A DNA stretch of 5,302 nt from an uncultured Marinilabiliales bacterium (GTDB taxonomy: Bacteria > Bacteroidota > Bacteroidia > Bacteroidales > BM520): assembly GCA_937877575.1 (NCBI GenBank), contig CALFIZ010000232.1, positions 1-5,302 of the forward strand. Direction: 5' to 3'. Of this stretch, positions 1 to 4,948 are shown one piece after another. Made by a program: the position numbers and the translations under genes. A model generated the notes under the pieces. It ran no database searches and was not told where the DNA came from. It saw only the letters and a list, made by a program, of their open reading frames with translations. Positions within the stretch are counted from its first letter, which is position 1. Each line of letters begins with the position of its first letter.

Positions 1-100
1 AAAAAATCGTCGCCTGTAAATTTTTTTCCCTCTTAGCTGCGTAACCCGCCCCAAGCCCCGCAAAGCCCGCACCAATTATCGCAATATTCGCGTTAAGCAT
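1..100 (-). CDS. FAD/NAD(P)-binding oxidoreductase, N-terminal fragment (runs off the window)
   Basis: Only the first 33 residues are visible; the gene continues past position 1. The protein begins MLNANIAIIGAGFAGLGAGY, a beta strand followed by the dinucleotide-binding glycine motif GxGxxG (G10, G12, G15) and a helix. This is the standard N-terminus of flavin-dependent oxidoreductases of the amine oxidase, protoporphyrinogen oxidase or UDP-galactopyranose mutase type. The ATG is well supported by the AAGGAG sequence 5 nt upstream. The gene follows the RfbH-like gene end by 18 nt on the same strand, so the two probably share an operon, and a role in making a surface sugar is a guess from that neighbour. 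Six of its eight alanine codons are GCG. Substrate and subfamily cannot be decided from this much sequence. Confidence 0.7.
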   Translation of the reverse strand, partial: MLNANIAIIGAGFAGLGAGYAAKREKNLQATIF

Positions 101-112
101 TTCTTCTCCTTA
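101..112 (-). promoter_or_regulatory. Strong Shine-Dalgarno sequence of the oxidoreductase gene
   Basis: The minus strand reads TAAGGAGAAGAA directly before the ATG at 98-100, giving AAGGAG with a 5-nt spacer. It fixes the start codon of the oxidoreductase. It also stands out, because the sufE, DUF59, nitroreductase and dxs starts in this window have no comparable motif. Confidence 0.75.
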
Positions 113-118
113 GAGCAC

Positions 119-253
119 TTATCTTATTGCCTCGTGAATAACTTTAATCATGTAATCAATCTTCTCGTCCGTCATGCCGGGATAAACACCAATCCAAAAA
201 GTATCGTTCATGATTCTGTCAGTGTTATTGAGTTCGCCGACAACACGATAGCC
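119..253 (-). pseudogene. rfbH: RfbH-type CDP-4-keto-6-deoxyglucose 3-dehydrase, C-terminal fragment
   Basis: Minus-strand translation gives 44 residues ending in TAA at 119-121: GYRVVGEL, then NNTDRIMNDTFWIGVYPGMT, then DEKIDYMIKVIHEAIR. The NTDxIMNDTFWIGVYPGxT stretch is the characteristic C-terminal end of RfbH, a DegT/DnrJ/EryC1-fold enzyme that uses PMP and a 2Fe-2S cluster to make 3,6-dideoxysugar precursors for O-antigens. The family is about 430-450 residues, so roughly nine tenths is missing. Upstream of about position 253 the frame stops resembling RfbH and meets a TGA at 323-325; the DNA there encodes fumarase on the other strand instead. The fragment therefore cannot be translated as a normal gene here. 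It is either a real rearrangement remnant or one side of a chimeric join. The RfbH assignment rests on remembered family motifs. Confidence 0.7.
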
Positions 254-592
254 TTCGCCAACAGTCAGGGCCACTTCCAACTCAATGTCTTCAAGCCGCT
301 GCTCGGCTACTGCCTTATAGAGTCAGCACGTCTGCTCGCTGAGGCATCTCGTTCATTTACAGTTCATTGTGTGGAAGGAATAGAGCCTAATCTGCCAATA
401 ATAAACCGCAATCTCGACAACTCGCTGATGCTGGTGACCGCCCTGTCGCCAATAATAGGCTATGACAATGCATCACACATTGCACGTTCAGCCTTTATCA
501 ACGGCACCACGCTACGTGAGGAAGCCCTGAAGTCAGGCCTTATCACCCCGGAGCAGTTTGATGAAGCTATCGAAAAAGAGAAGCACTTATAA
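239..592 (+). pseudogene. fumC: Class II fumarate hydratase, C-terminal fragment
   Basis: This stretch encodes about 117 residues ending in TAA at 590-592 that match the C-terminal quarter of class II fumarase, which interconverts fumarate and malate in the TCA cycle. Visible landmarks are SQGHFQLNVFKP, the helix YCLIESARLLAEASRSF, HCVEGIEPN, SLMLVTALSPIIGYD and the tail GTTLREEALKSGLITPEQFD. GIEPN and the SLMLVTAL-IGYD block favour fumarase over aspartate ammonia-lyase, which usually has GITAN and a different tail. The family is about 460 residues, so some 340 N-terminal residues are absent, including the SSxMPxKxN signature loop. The open frame runs back to a GTG at 134, but its first 35 codons are only the antisense of the RfbH fragment, so no genuine start exists. 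The end overlaps the end of dxs by 26 bp, tail to tail. Confidence 0.8.
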
Positions 593-2492
593 CTGCGTTG
601 GCGATTCCTTCGGCATCGAAGCCGCACAGGTGATACAGCTCTGCCGGCTTGCCCTGCCCGATGAAATCGTCAGGAATACCAAGCCTCTTCACCTTGCAGT
701 CGTAACCGCGGTCGCTTACGTATTCAAGCACGGCGGAGCCCAAACCGCCAACAATTGTGCCGTCTTCAACCGTAATGATATATTTATGCTTTGTGCAGGC
801 GTCTTCAAGAAGGTCAACATCAATAGGTTTCAGAAATATCATGTCGTAATGTGAAGGATGAATGCCGGTGTTGCGTTCCTTAAGGATTTCAAGTGCCTTG
901 CTGACGAAAGTGCCCGGTTTCCCTATTGTGATGATGGCAACATCCTTGCCTTCAACGAGTTTGCGTCCTCTGCCGATAGCGATTTGACTCAGTTTATCCA
1001 AACGCCAGTTTATGTTTGAACCTTTTCCGCGAGGATATCTGATAGCCATCGGCAAAGTGGTGTATTGAGCTGAAAACATCAGGTTCTGCAGCTGGAACTC
1101 ATCCATAGGTGCAGAGATTATCATGTTAGGAATTGACCTCAGGTATGCAAGGTCAAACGCACCGTGATGTGTAGGGCCATCCTCGCCGACGAGACCGGCT
1201 CTGTCGATACAGAACACCACAGGCAGCTTCTGCAATGCCACATCGTGGATAACCTGGTCGTATCCGCGTTGCAGGAAAGTCGAATAGATTGCAAGATAAG
1301 GCCGCATCTTACGGGCAGCAAGACCGGCGGCAAAAGTGACCGCATGTTCTTCGGCTATGCCTACATCAAAGCAGCGGTCGGGCATAACCTCCATCATTTT
1401 GTCGAGAGAAGAACCCGACAGCATTGCGGGGGATATTCCGACTATATCCCCGTTTTCCTCTGCAATACGCACTATTGTTTCTCCGAAGACATCCTGAAAT
1501 TTCGGCGGACACTGGGTTGAGTCCTTGACTGTTTCTCCCGTTTCCGGATTGAATATTCCCGGAGCATGGAACTTAATCTGATCCTGTTCGGCAGCAGCCA
1601 GTCCTCTGCCTTTCACGGTAATGCAATGCAGAATCTTCGGTCCCTTGATTTCCTTTATCTGTTGCAGAATATCAATAACCTGCAGCACGTCATTACCGTT
1701 TGCCGTCCCGAAATATCTCACCCCCAGATCCTCAAACAGGTTGTTTTTCCCAAGGATGGAGGCCTTCATGCCCCTCTTGAGCTGCTGTATGACGAAATGG
1801 TTCTTTTCAATGTGAAGGCGTTCGTTTCTGTTAACCAAACCGTTCCATATTTTGTCGCGGAAATTATTGTATTTCTTCGACAATGAAAGCGACATCAGAT
1901 AGTCATTCATTGCCCCTGTGTTTTTGTCGATGGCGATTCCGTTATCGTTGAGGATGATAATCATATTGGCCTTGGTGGCACCGGCATTGTTGAGTGCCTC
2001 ATAAATCATGCCTCCGGTTGCCGCACCGTCACCGACCACTGCAATGGTCTGACGGGTGAACTCACCCTTGAACTGGGCGGAAAGAGCCATGCCAAGCGCC
2101 GCCGACACTGATGTTGAAGCATGTCCCGTGCCGAATGAATCATACTCGCTTTCCGACATTTTAGGGAAACCGCTTATACCGCCAAACTGACGGATAGTTG
2201 TGAACTTGTCACGTCTTTCGGTGAGAATCTTGTGAGCGTAAGCCTGGTGTCCGACGTCCCATACAACGTTATCATACGGAGTGTCAAACACATAGTGGAT
2301 AGCCACAGCCAACTCAACTGCCCCAAGACTTGAGCCCAAGTGCCCCGGATGTTGGCTTATCACCTCAATTATATATTTGCGCAGTTCCTCACACACATCA
2401 TTAAGCTGTTCCAGTTTGAGGTTTCTCAGATCACTTGGCCGCAATATCTGCGACAACAACTTGTATTTTGCAGAATCCAATTTTATTGACAA
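567..2492 (-). CDS. dxs: 1-deoxy-D-xylulose-5-phosphate synthase
   Basis: Dxs condenses pyruvate and glyceraldehyde 3-phosphate, using thiamine diphosphate, to give DXP, the first intermediate of the cytosolic MEP isoprenoid pathway and a precursor for thiamine and pyridoxal phosphate in many bacteria. The 641-residue length is normal for the family. The N-terminal domain carries HPGHLGSSLG (48-57), WDVGHQAY (78-85), GTGHASTSVSAALGMA (121-136), and the diphosphate-binding GDGA (154-157) with NDN (182-184). The central domain has the catalytic-type glutamate E381 in IAEEHAVTFAAGLA (379-392) and DRAGLVGEDGPTHHGAFD (430-447). The C-terminal transketolase domain ends with a typical CGFDAEGI segment. 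Every expected active-site motif is present. The start is TTG at 2490-2492, preceded directly by an in-frame TAA, and no ATG lies before the conserved N-terminal region. It follows the DUF59 gene by 11 nt, so it is probably the last gene of that operon. Confidence 0.97.
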   Translation of the reverse strand: MSIKLDSAKYKLLSQILRPSDLRNLKLEQLNDVCEELRKYIIEVISQHPGHLGSSLGAVELAVAIHYVFDTPYDNVVWDVGHQAYAHKILTERRDKFTTIRQFGGISGFPKMSESEYDSFGTGHASTSVSAALGMALSAQFKGEFTRQTIAVVGDGAATGGMIYEALNNAGATKANMIIILNDNGIAIDKNTGAMNDYLMSLSLSKKYNNFRDKIWNGLVNRNERLHIEKNHFVIQQLKRGMKASILGKNNLFEDLGVRYFGTANGNDVLQVIDILQQIKEIKGPKILHCITVKGRGLAAAEQDQIKFHAPGIFNPETGETVKDSTQCPPKFQDVFGETIVRIAEENGDIVGISPAMLSGSSLDKMMEVMPDRCFDVGIAEEHAVTFAAGLAARKMRPYLAIYSTFLQRGYDQVIHDVALQKLPVVFCIDRAGLVGEDGPTHHGAFDLAYLRSIPNMIISAPMDEFQLQNLMFSAQYTTLPMAIRYPRGKGSNINWRLDKLSQIAIGRGRKLVEGKDVAIITIGKPGTFVSKALEILKERNTGIHPSHYDMIFLKPIDVDLLEDACTKHKYIITVEDGTIVGGLGSAVLEYVSDRGYDCKVKRLGIPDDFIGQGKPAELYHLCGFDAEGIANAVISASLFR

Positions 2493-2503
2493 TTAAATTA
2501 AAA

Positions 2504-2821
2504 TCAAAACAACATATCCATCGCTATCTTGGCCTCATCCGACATCATTGACGGCTGCCATGCCGGTTCAAAAGTGACTTCCACATTTACGGATTTGAGG
2601 TCAGGAATATTCATAACCAAAGTGTTTTTGACTATTTCAGGCAGCCGTTCAGCCTCAGGACAGTTTGGAGCCGTCAGAGACATAAGGACTTTCACGTCGC
2701 CGTCATTTTCAGTGACATCGTATATCAAACCCATATCGTATATATTCACAGGTATTTCGGGGTCGTAAACCTTCTTGAGGGCTTCGACTATTTCATTTTC
2801 CTTGTCTGAGAGCGTATGCAT
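2504..2821 (-). CDS. DUF59/MIP18-family iron-sulfur cluster assembly factor
   Basis: This 105-residue single-domain protein belongs to the MIP18 (DUF59) family, whose members (SufT, PaaD, human CIAO2) help assemble or deliver Fe-S clusters to target proteins. It has the N-terminal helix, then DPEIPVNIYDMGLIY (20-34), the TAPNCP loop (50-55) with the family's conserved cysteine at 54, and FEPAWQPSMMSDEAK (84-98) near the end. Length is as expected for a stand-alone member. The only usable start is ATG at 2819-2821, inside the end of sufE, giving a 29-nt overlap in another frame and no clear Shine-Dalgarno; this suggests coupled translation with sufE. Its place between sufE and dxs supports an Fe-S role. 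The name SufT is plausible, but I do not assign it because close paralogues look alike. Confidence 0.88.
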   Translation of the reverse strand: MHTLSDKENEIVEALKKVYDPEIPVNIYDMGLIYDVTENDGDVKVLMSLTAPNCPEAERLPEIVKNTLVMNIPDLKSVNVEVTFEPAWQPSMMSDEAKIAMDMLF

Positions 2822-3212
2822 ACATTTTCATTTGCTTTACCATCGACATCAGTCCGTTGGAACGCGTCGGCGATAAAAAATCCTTTAATCCTATTTTATC
2901 TATAAAATCCAAGTCGGCATCGTAAATGTCATCCGGTGTGGCATCGGAAAAGACACTTACCAGCATGGCAATGATTCCTTTCGTGATGATGGCGTCGCTG
3001 TCAGCAGTAAAGATAATCTTACCATCTTGATAATCAGCATGTAACCACACTTGCGACTGACAACCCTTAATAGTGTATTCAGGGGTTTTGTATTTGTCGT
3101 CAATCACAGGCAGTGACTTGCCGAGGTCAATAATATAACTGTATTTATCCTCCAGACTGTCGAAATAGCCGAACTCTTCGACCAGCCGGTCGGATTTTTC
3201 CCTAATAGTCAT
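2793..3212 (-). CDS. sufE: SufE sulfur acceptor for cysteine desulfurase
   Basis: SufE takes persulfide sulfur from SufS and passes it to the SufBCD scaffold during cytosolic Fe-S cluster assembly. The 139-residue length matches the family. The acceptor is Cys51 in the hallmark motif GCQSQVW (50-56); other family features are the N-terminal YIIDLGKSLP (26-35), the central ITKGIIAMLVSVFS helix region (76-89) and LSPTRSNGL (113-121). The ATG at 3210-3212 lies 12 nt after the nitroreductase stop and has no obvious Shine-Dalgarno, as is common in Bacteroidetes. The 3' end overlaps the DUF59 gene. Its partner sufS is on the same strand about 1.7 kb upstream, past the nitroreductase and the cyclase-like gene. 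All key residues are intact, so the protein is expected to be functional. Confidence 0.95.
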   Translation of the reverse strand: MTIREKSDRLVEEFGYFDSLEDKYSYIIDLGKSLPVIDDKYKTPEYTIKGCQSQVWLHADYQDGKIIFTADSDAIITKGIIAMLVSVFSDATPDDIYDADLDFIDKIGLKDFLSPTRSNGLMSMVKQMKMYAYALRQGK

Positions 3213-3224
3213 GTCAAAATAATT

Positions 3225-3881
3225 TTAGTCAACTTTACGGATATAGTCAGCCTTACGCGGTCTTGCAACAGGGTATTCGCCTTCAGGGTAACCGAGAATG
3301 CAGTTGCCTATGCCGACATAGTTTTCAGGGATTCCCCACTGTTTCATGAGAGCTTTTCCTTCCGGCATCTGGAAGACCTCACGGGCACGATGAATCCAAC
3401 ATGAACCAAGACCCACTGCATGAGCCGCATTGAGCAGATTGCCCATTACCAGCGAACCGTCTTCCAAGTAGGTGTGTGATGTGGTGTCGGCAAAGACTAT
3501 CACCAGTGTCGGAGCACCATAGAAAGGACTTTTGAAATCGGAGTCGTCAACAGGTCCGAAAACACTTGCGTTGAGTTTTGCGATTTTATTGATTGTGTCG
3601 GGATTTTGGACAACCACCATCAAGGCCGGCTGTTTGTTCATTCCGCTTGGTGCGTATGTCCCGGCTTCGAGAACGGCGTTCAAATCCTCGTCAGTCACCT
3701 GCATCTTCTTAAAACTTCTGATGCTGCGTCTTGTTTTCATGTTTTCCAAAACAACGTTTTTCATTTCTCCGGTAGTTTGATTTTTATTGTTCTTCATTTC
3801 ATCCAATGTCATATACAGGAATCCACCTGTTATCAAAAGTAATGCCGCAAGCACTATTATGGCAATTTTATTTTTGTTCAT
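3225..3881 (-). CDS. Membrane-anchored nitroreductase-family flavoprotein
   Basis: The 218-residue protein has an N-terminal hydrophobic segment (about 5-24, IAIIVLAALLLITGGFLYM) followed by a polar linker and a nitroreductase domain from about residue 42. This FMN-dependent family uses NAD(P)H to reduce nitro compounds, quinones, flavins and other substrates. Visible FMN-site features are TRRSIRSF (50-57), APSGMNKQP (77-85) and GLGSCWI (157-163), with a C-terminal GYPEGEYPVARPRK (197-210). The hydrophobic segment is followed by no lipobox cysteine, so it looks like a membrane anchor or uncleaved signal rather than a lipoprotein. Most relatives start near residue 41 (MKNVVLENMKTRRSIRSF), so an internal start is conceivable, but the promoter sits just upstream of the longer start. 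It is the first gene of the apparent sufE-DUF59-dxs operon. Its substrate is unknown. Confidence 0.9.
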   Translation of the reverse strand: MNKNKIAIIVLAALLLITGGFLYMTLDEMKNNKNQTTGEMKNVVLENMKTRRSIRSFKKMQVTDEDLNAVLEAGTYAPSGMNKQPALMVVVQNPDTINKIAKLNASVFGPVDDSDFKSPFYGAPTLVIVFADTTSHTYLEDGSLVMGNLLNAAHAVGLGSCWIHRAREVFQMPEGKALMKQWGIPENYVGIGNCILGYPEGEYPVARPRKADYIRKVD

Positions 3882-3902
3882 AGCATGTCAAATTTGTAAC
3901 TG

Positions 3903-3934
3903 CAAAGATACAAGTTTTTGCCGACACCAGCAAG
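3903..3934 (-). promoter_or_regulatory. Bacteroidetes-type promoter of the nitroreductase-sufE-DUF59-dxs operon
   Basis: On the minus strand TATCTTTG (3903-3910) matches the Bacteroidetes -7 consensus TAnnTTTG. A TTG-containing box (CTTG, 3931-3934) lies 20 nt upstream, within the usual spacing for the -33 element. The predicted start point would leave a short leader of roughly 15 nt before the nitroreductase ATG at 3879-3881. The spacer between the boxes contains one copy of a 12-bp direct repeat. Confidence 0.6.
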
Positions 3935-3985
3935 AAAAATGCATCCTTTTGGTTACGATTATTTTGCACTCCATTTTTGCCGACA
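3915..3985. repeat. Pair of 12-bp direct repeats, TTTTTGCCGACA
   Basis: TTTTTGCCGACA occurs exactly at 3915-3926 and again at 3974-3985, a 59-bp offset or between five and six helical turns. The first copy sits between the two promoter boxes of the nitroreductase operon and the second upstream. This would suit a paired operator, but the repeat has no internal symmetry and could be chance. Confidence 0.35.
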
Positions 3986-3994
3986 ATAGGATCT

Positions 3995-4118
3995 GTAGTG
4001 TTGCCGTACCACGGCAGCCGCAACGTCCTCTCAAATGTCATGACCGATTGGGGAGTCACATACCGCAAGCCTTGGTGAGTTGGTTGAGGTGTTTCTCGTT
4101 ATAAATGCGATTAATCAA
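3995..4118 (-). pseudogene. Possible frameshifted relic of an IS3-like transposase C-terminus
   Basis: The 233-bp gap between the cyclase-like gene and the nitroreductase (3882-4114) has no intact gene. On the minus strand, one frame starting inside the cyclase stop region reads LINRIYNEKHLNQ (from 4118), and a second frame continues PTHQGLRYVTPQSVM (about 4083 to 4040). Joined, they resemble the YNxxRxHQGLxYxTPxxV end of IS3-group integrase-core transposases. The switch of frame falls in a near-tandem duplication (CTCAACCAA followed by CTCACCAAG at 4071-4088), which could explain it. No terminal inverted repeats or catalytic DDE residues are present. Seen: the two peptide strings. Inferred: that they are one decayed transposase. 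A chance match is a real possibility. Confidence 0.3.
4000..4018. other. Short hairpin in the intergenic gap
   Basis: TGCCGT (4002-4007) and ACGGCA (4011-4016) are perfectly complementary around a 3-nt loop. The stem extends by one wobble pair and one G-C pair to about 8 bp. No run of T follows on the minus strand, so it is not a convincing intrinsic terminator for the cyclase-like gene, although it lies about 100 nt after that gene's stop. Confidence 0.35.
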
Positions 4119-4948
4119 ATTGACGATAAAGCGTCTATAATCTCTCTCTCCACTTCCGGGTTGAATCCGTCAACACTGCAATGACCTTCGCCCTTGATGC
4201 CGTCAACAGCACCAAGAATGACGATGTATTCCAGATATTTCACCACATCACCGGATGATGGGAGAAGACATTTGCCGGTCAGCTTTCCTAATGCGGCAAT
4301 AAAACCGTATGCTCCCCAATTTGAGACCGTTGCTATGATTAAACTGTCAACTTTTACCGATGAAGGGATAATGTCCAGCTTTTCTCTGATGATGTCCTCC
4401 AGGTTGCCCATTCCGATTTCATTGCCGCCGTCACCGATGCCGATGGTCAGACAGCGGCTGTTGATGAAAAGGTCGTCTATACCCGGTGTAAACTGAGAAA
4501 TGTCAACACCTTTCATATTGTAATACCTGCCGTCGGCAGCTCTCCCGCAACGCTCTACGGAAATCATCGCCACACAGTCTCCAATACCCTCCAGTGTCTC
4601 ATTATCATACTCAATCAATTGATAACTCGGGTCGGCTACGAAGTAACGCATTGAATACATGTCGGTTACAATGACGGGACTATACCCCAGCTCTTTCAGG
4701 GCCTTAGCAAGAAAGTAAGTGCCGACCGGTCCGTCGGTCTCACCGGTGCCGAAACAGTAAAATCCGGTGCAGACAAGCACCTTGCCGCGCGGCTGCCGCA
4801 ACAAGTCCTCCGCAGCCTTCATACAATAATCGGCAGGCATATACCGGCGCAGAATGTCCATTCCGCGTGAGGAATGTTGCAGGATAACCGATTCCACGGA
4901 TTTTACCGAACCTGTCGGAGTGTGGTTTGGGTTCATTTCATCCTTCAT
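4115..4948 (-). CDS. D-glutamate cyclase-like protein (GLUCM-like C-terminal domain, DUF4392)
   Basis: The 277-residue protein matches the domain found at the C-terminus of vertebrate D-glutamate cyclase, which converts D-glutamate to 5-oxo-D-proline; bacterial stand-alone members are mostly uncharacterised. Landmarks are TGFYCFGTGETDGPVG (61-76), ISVERCGRAADGRYYNMKGV (129-148), the glycine-rich TIGIGDGGNEIGMG (168-181), VSNWGAYG (208-215) and GEGHCSVDGF (253-262). The acidic and glycine motifs expected in this fold are intact, and there are eight cysteines. No signal peptide is seen, so it is probably cytosolic. Its ATG overlaps the sufS stop as ATGA, implying translational coupling. A second ATG at 4934-4936 (MNPNHTP) has AAGGA just upstream and may be the true start, four residues shorter. 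The domain call is fairly secure; the reaction in this organism is inference. Confidence 0.82.
   Translation of the reverse strand: MKDEMNPNHTPTGSVKSVESVILQHSSRGMDILRRYMPADYCMKAAEDLLRQPRGKVLVCTGFYCFGTGETDGPVGTYFLAKALKELGYSPVIVTDMYSMRYFVADPSYQLIEYDNETLEGIGDCVAMISVERCGRAADGRYYNMKGVDISQFTPGIDDLFINSRCLTIGIGDGGNEIGMGNLEDIIREKLDIIPSSVKVDSLIIATVSNWGAYGFIAALGKLTGKCLLPSSGDVVKYLEYIVILGAVDGIKGEGHCSVDGFNPEVEREIIDALSSI

Noticed and set aside
134..592. A complete 152-residue plus-strand gene starting at GTG 134
   Set aside because: Its first 35 codons are the antisense of the RfbH C-terminus and match nothing in fumarase. Only 239-592 is supported, as a fragment.
558..2768. Several plus-strand open frames of 64-118 codons, and a 68-codon minus-strand frame at 1139-1345
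   Set aside because: All lie inside the strongly supported dxs and DUF59 genes in other frames or on the other strand, and none has recognisable motifs.
4000..4018. Intrinsic terminator after the cyclase-like gene
   Set aside because: The hairpin has no following T tract on the minus strand.
3868..4068. A 66-codon minus-strand gene starting at TTG in the gap
   Set aside because: It has a weak start with no ribosome binding site, runs through the nitroreductase promoter and overlaps that gene's start. Only its first part has a possible transposase-like match, reported as a relic.
3532..4104. Plus-strand open frames of 78-105 codons over the nitroreductase and the gap
   Set aside because: They are antisense to a clear nitroreductase gene or low-complexity, with no family resemblance and no promoter.
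4194..4496. A 100-codon plus-strand open frame
   Set aside because: It is antisense to the cyclase-like gene, which has conserved motifs throughout this interval.
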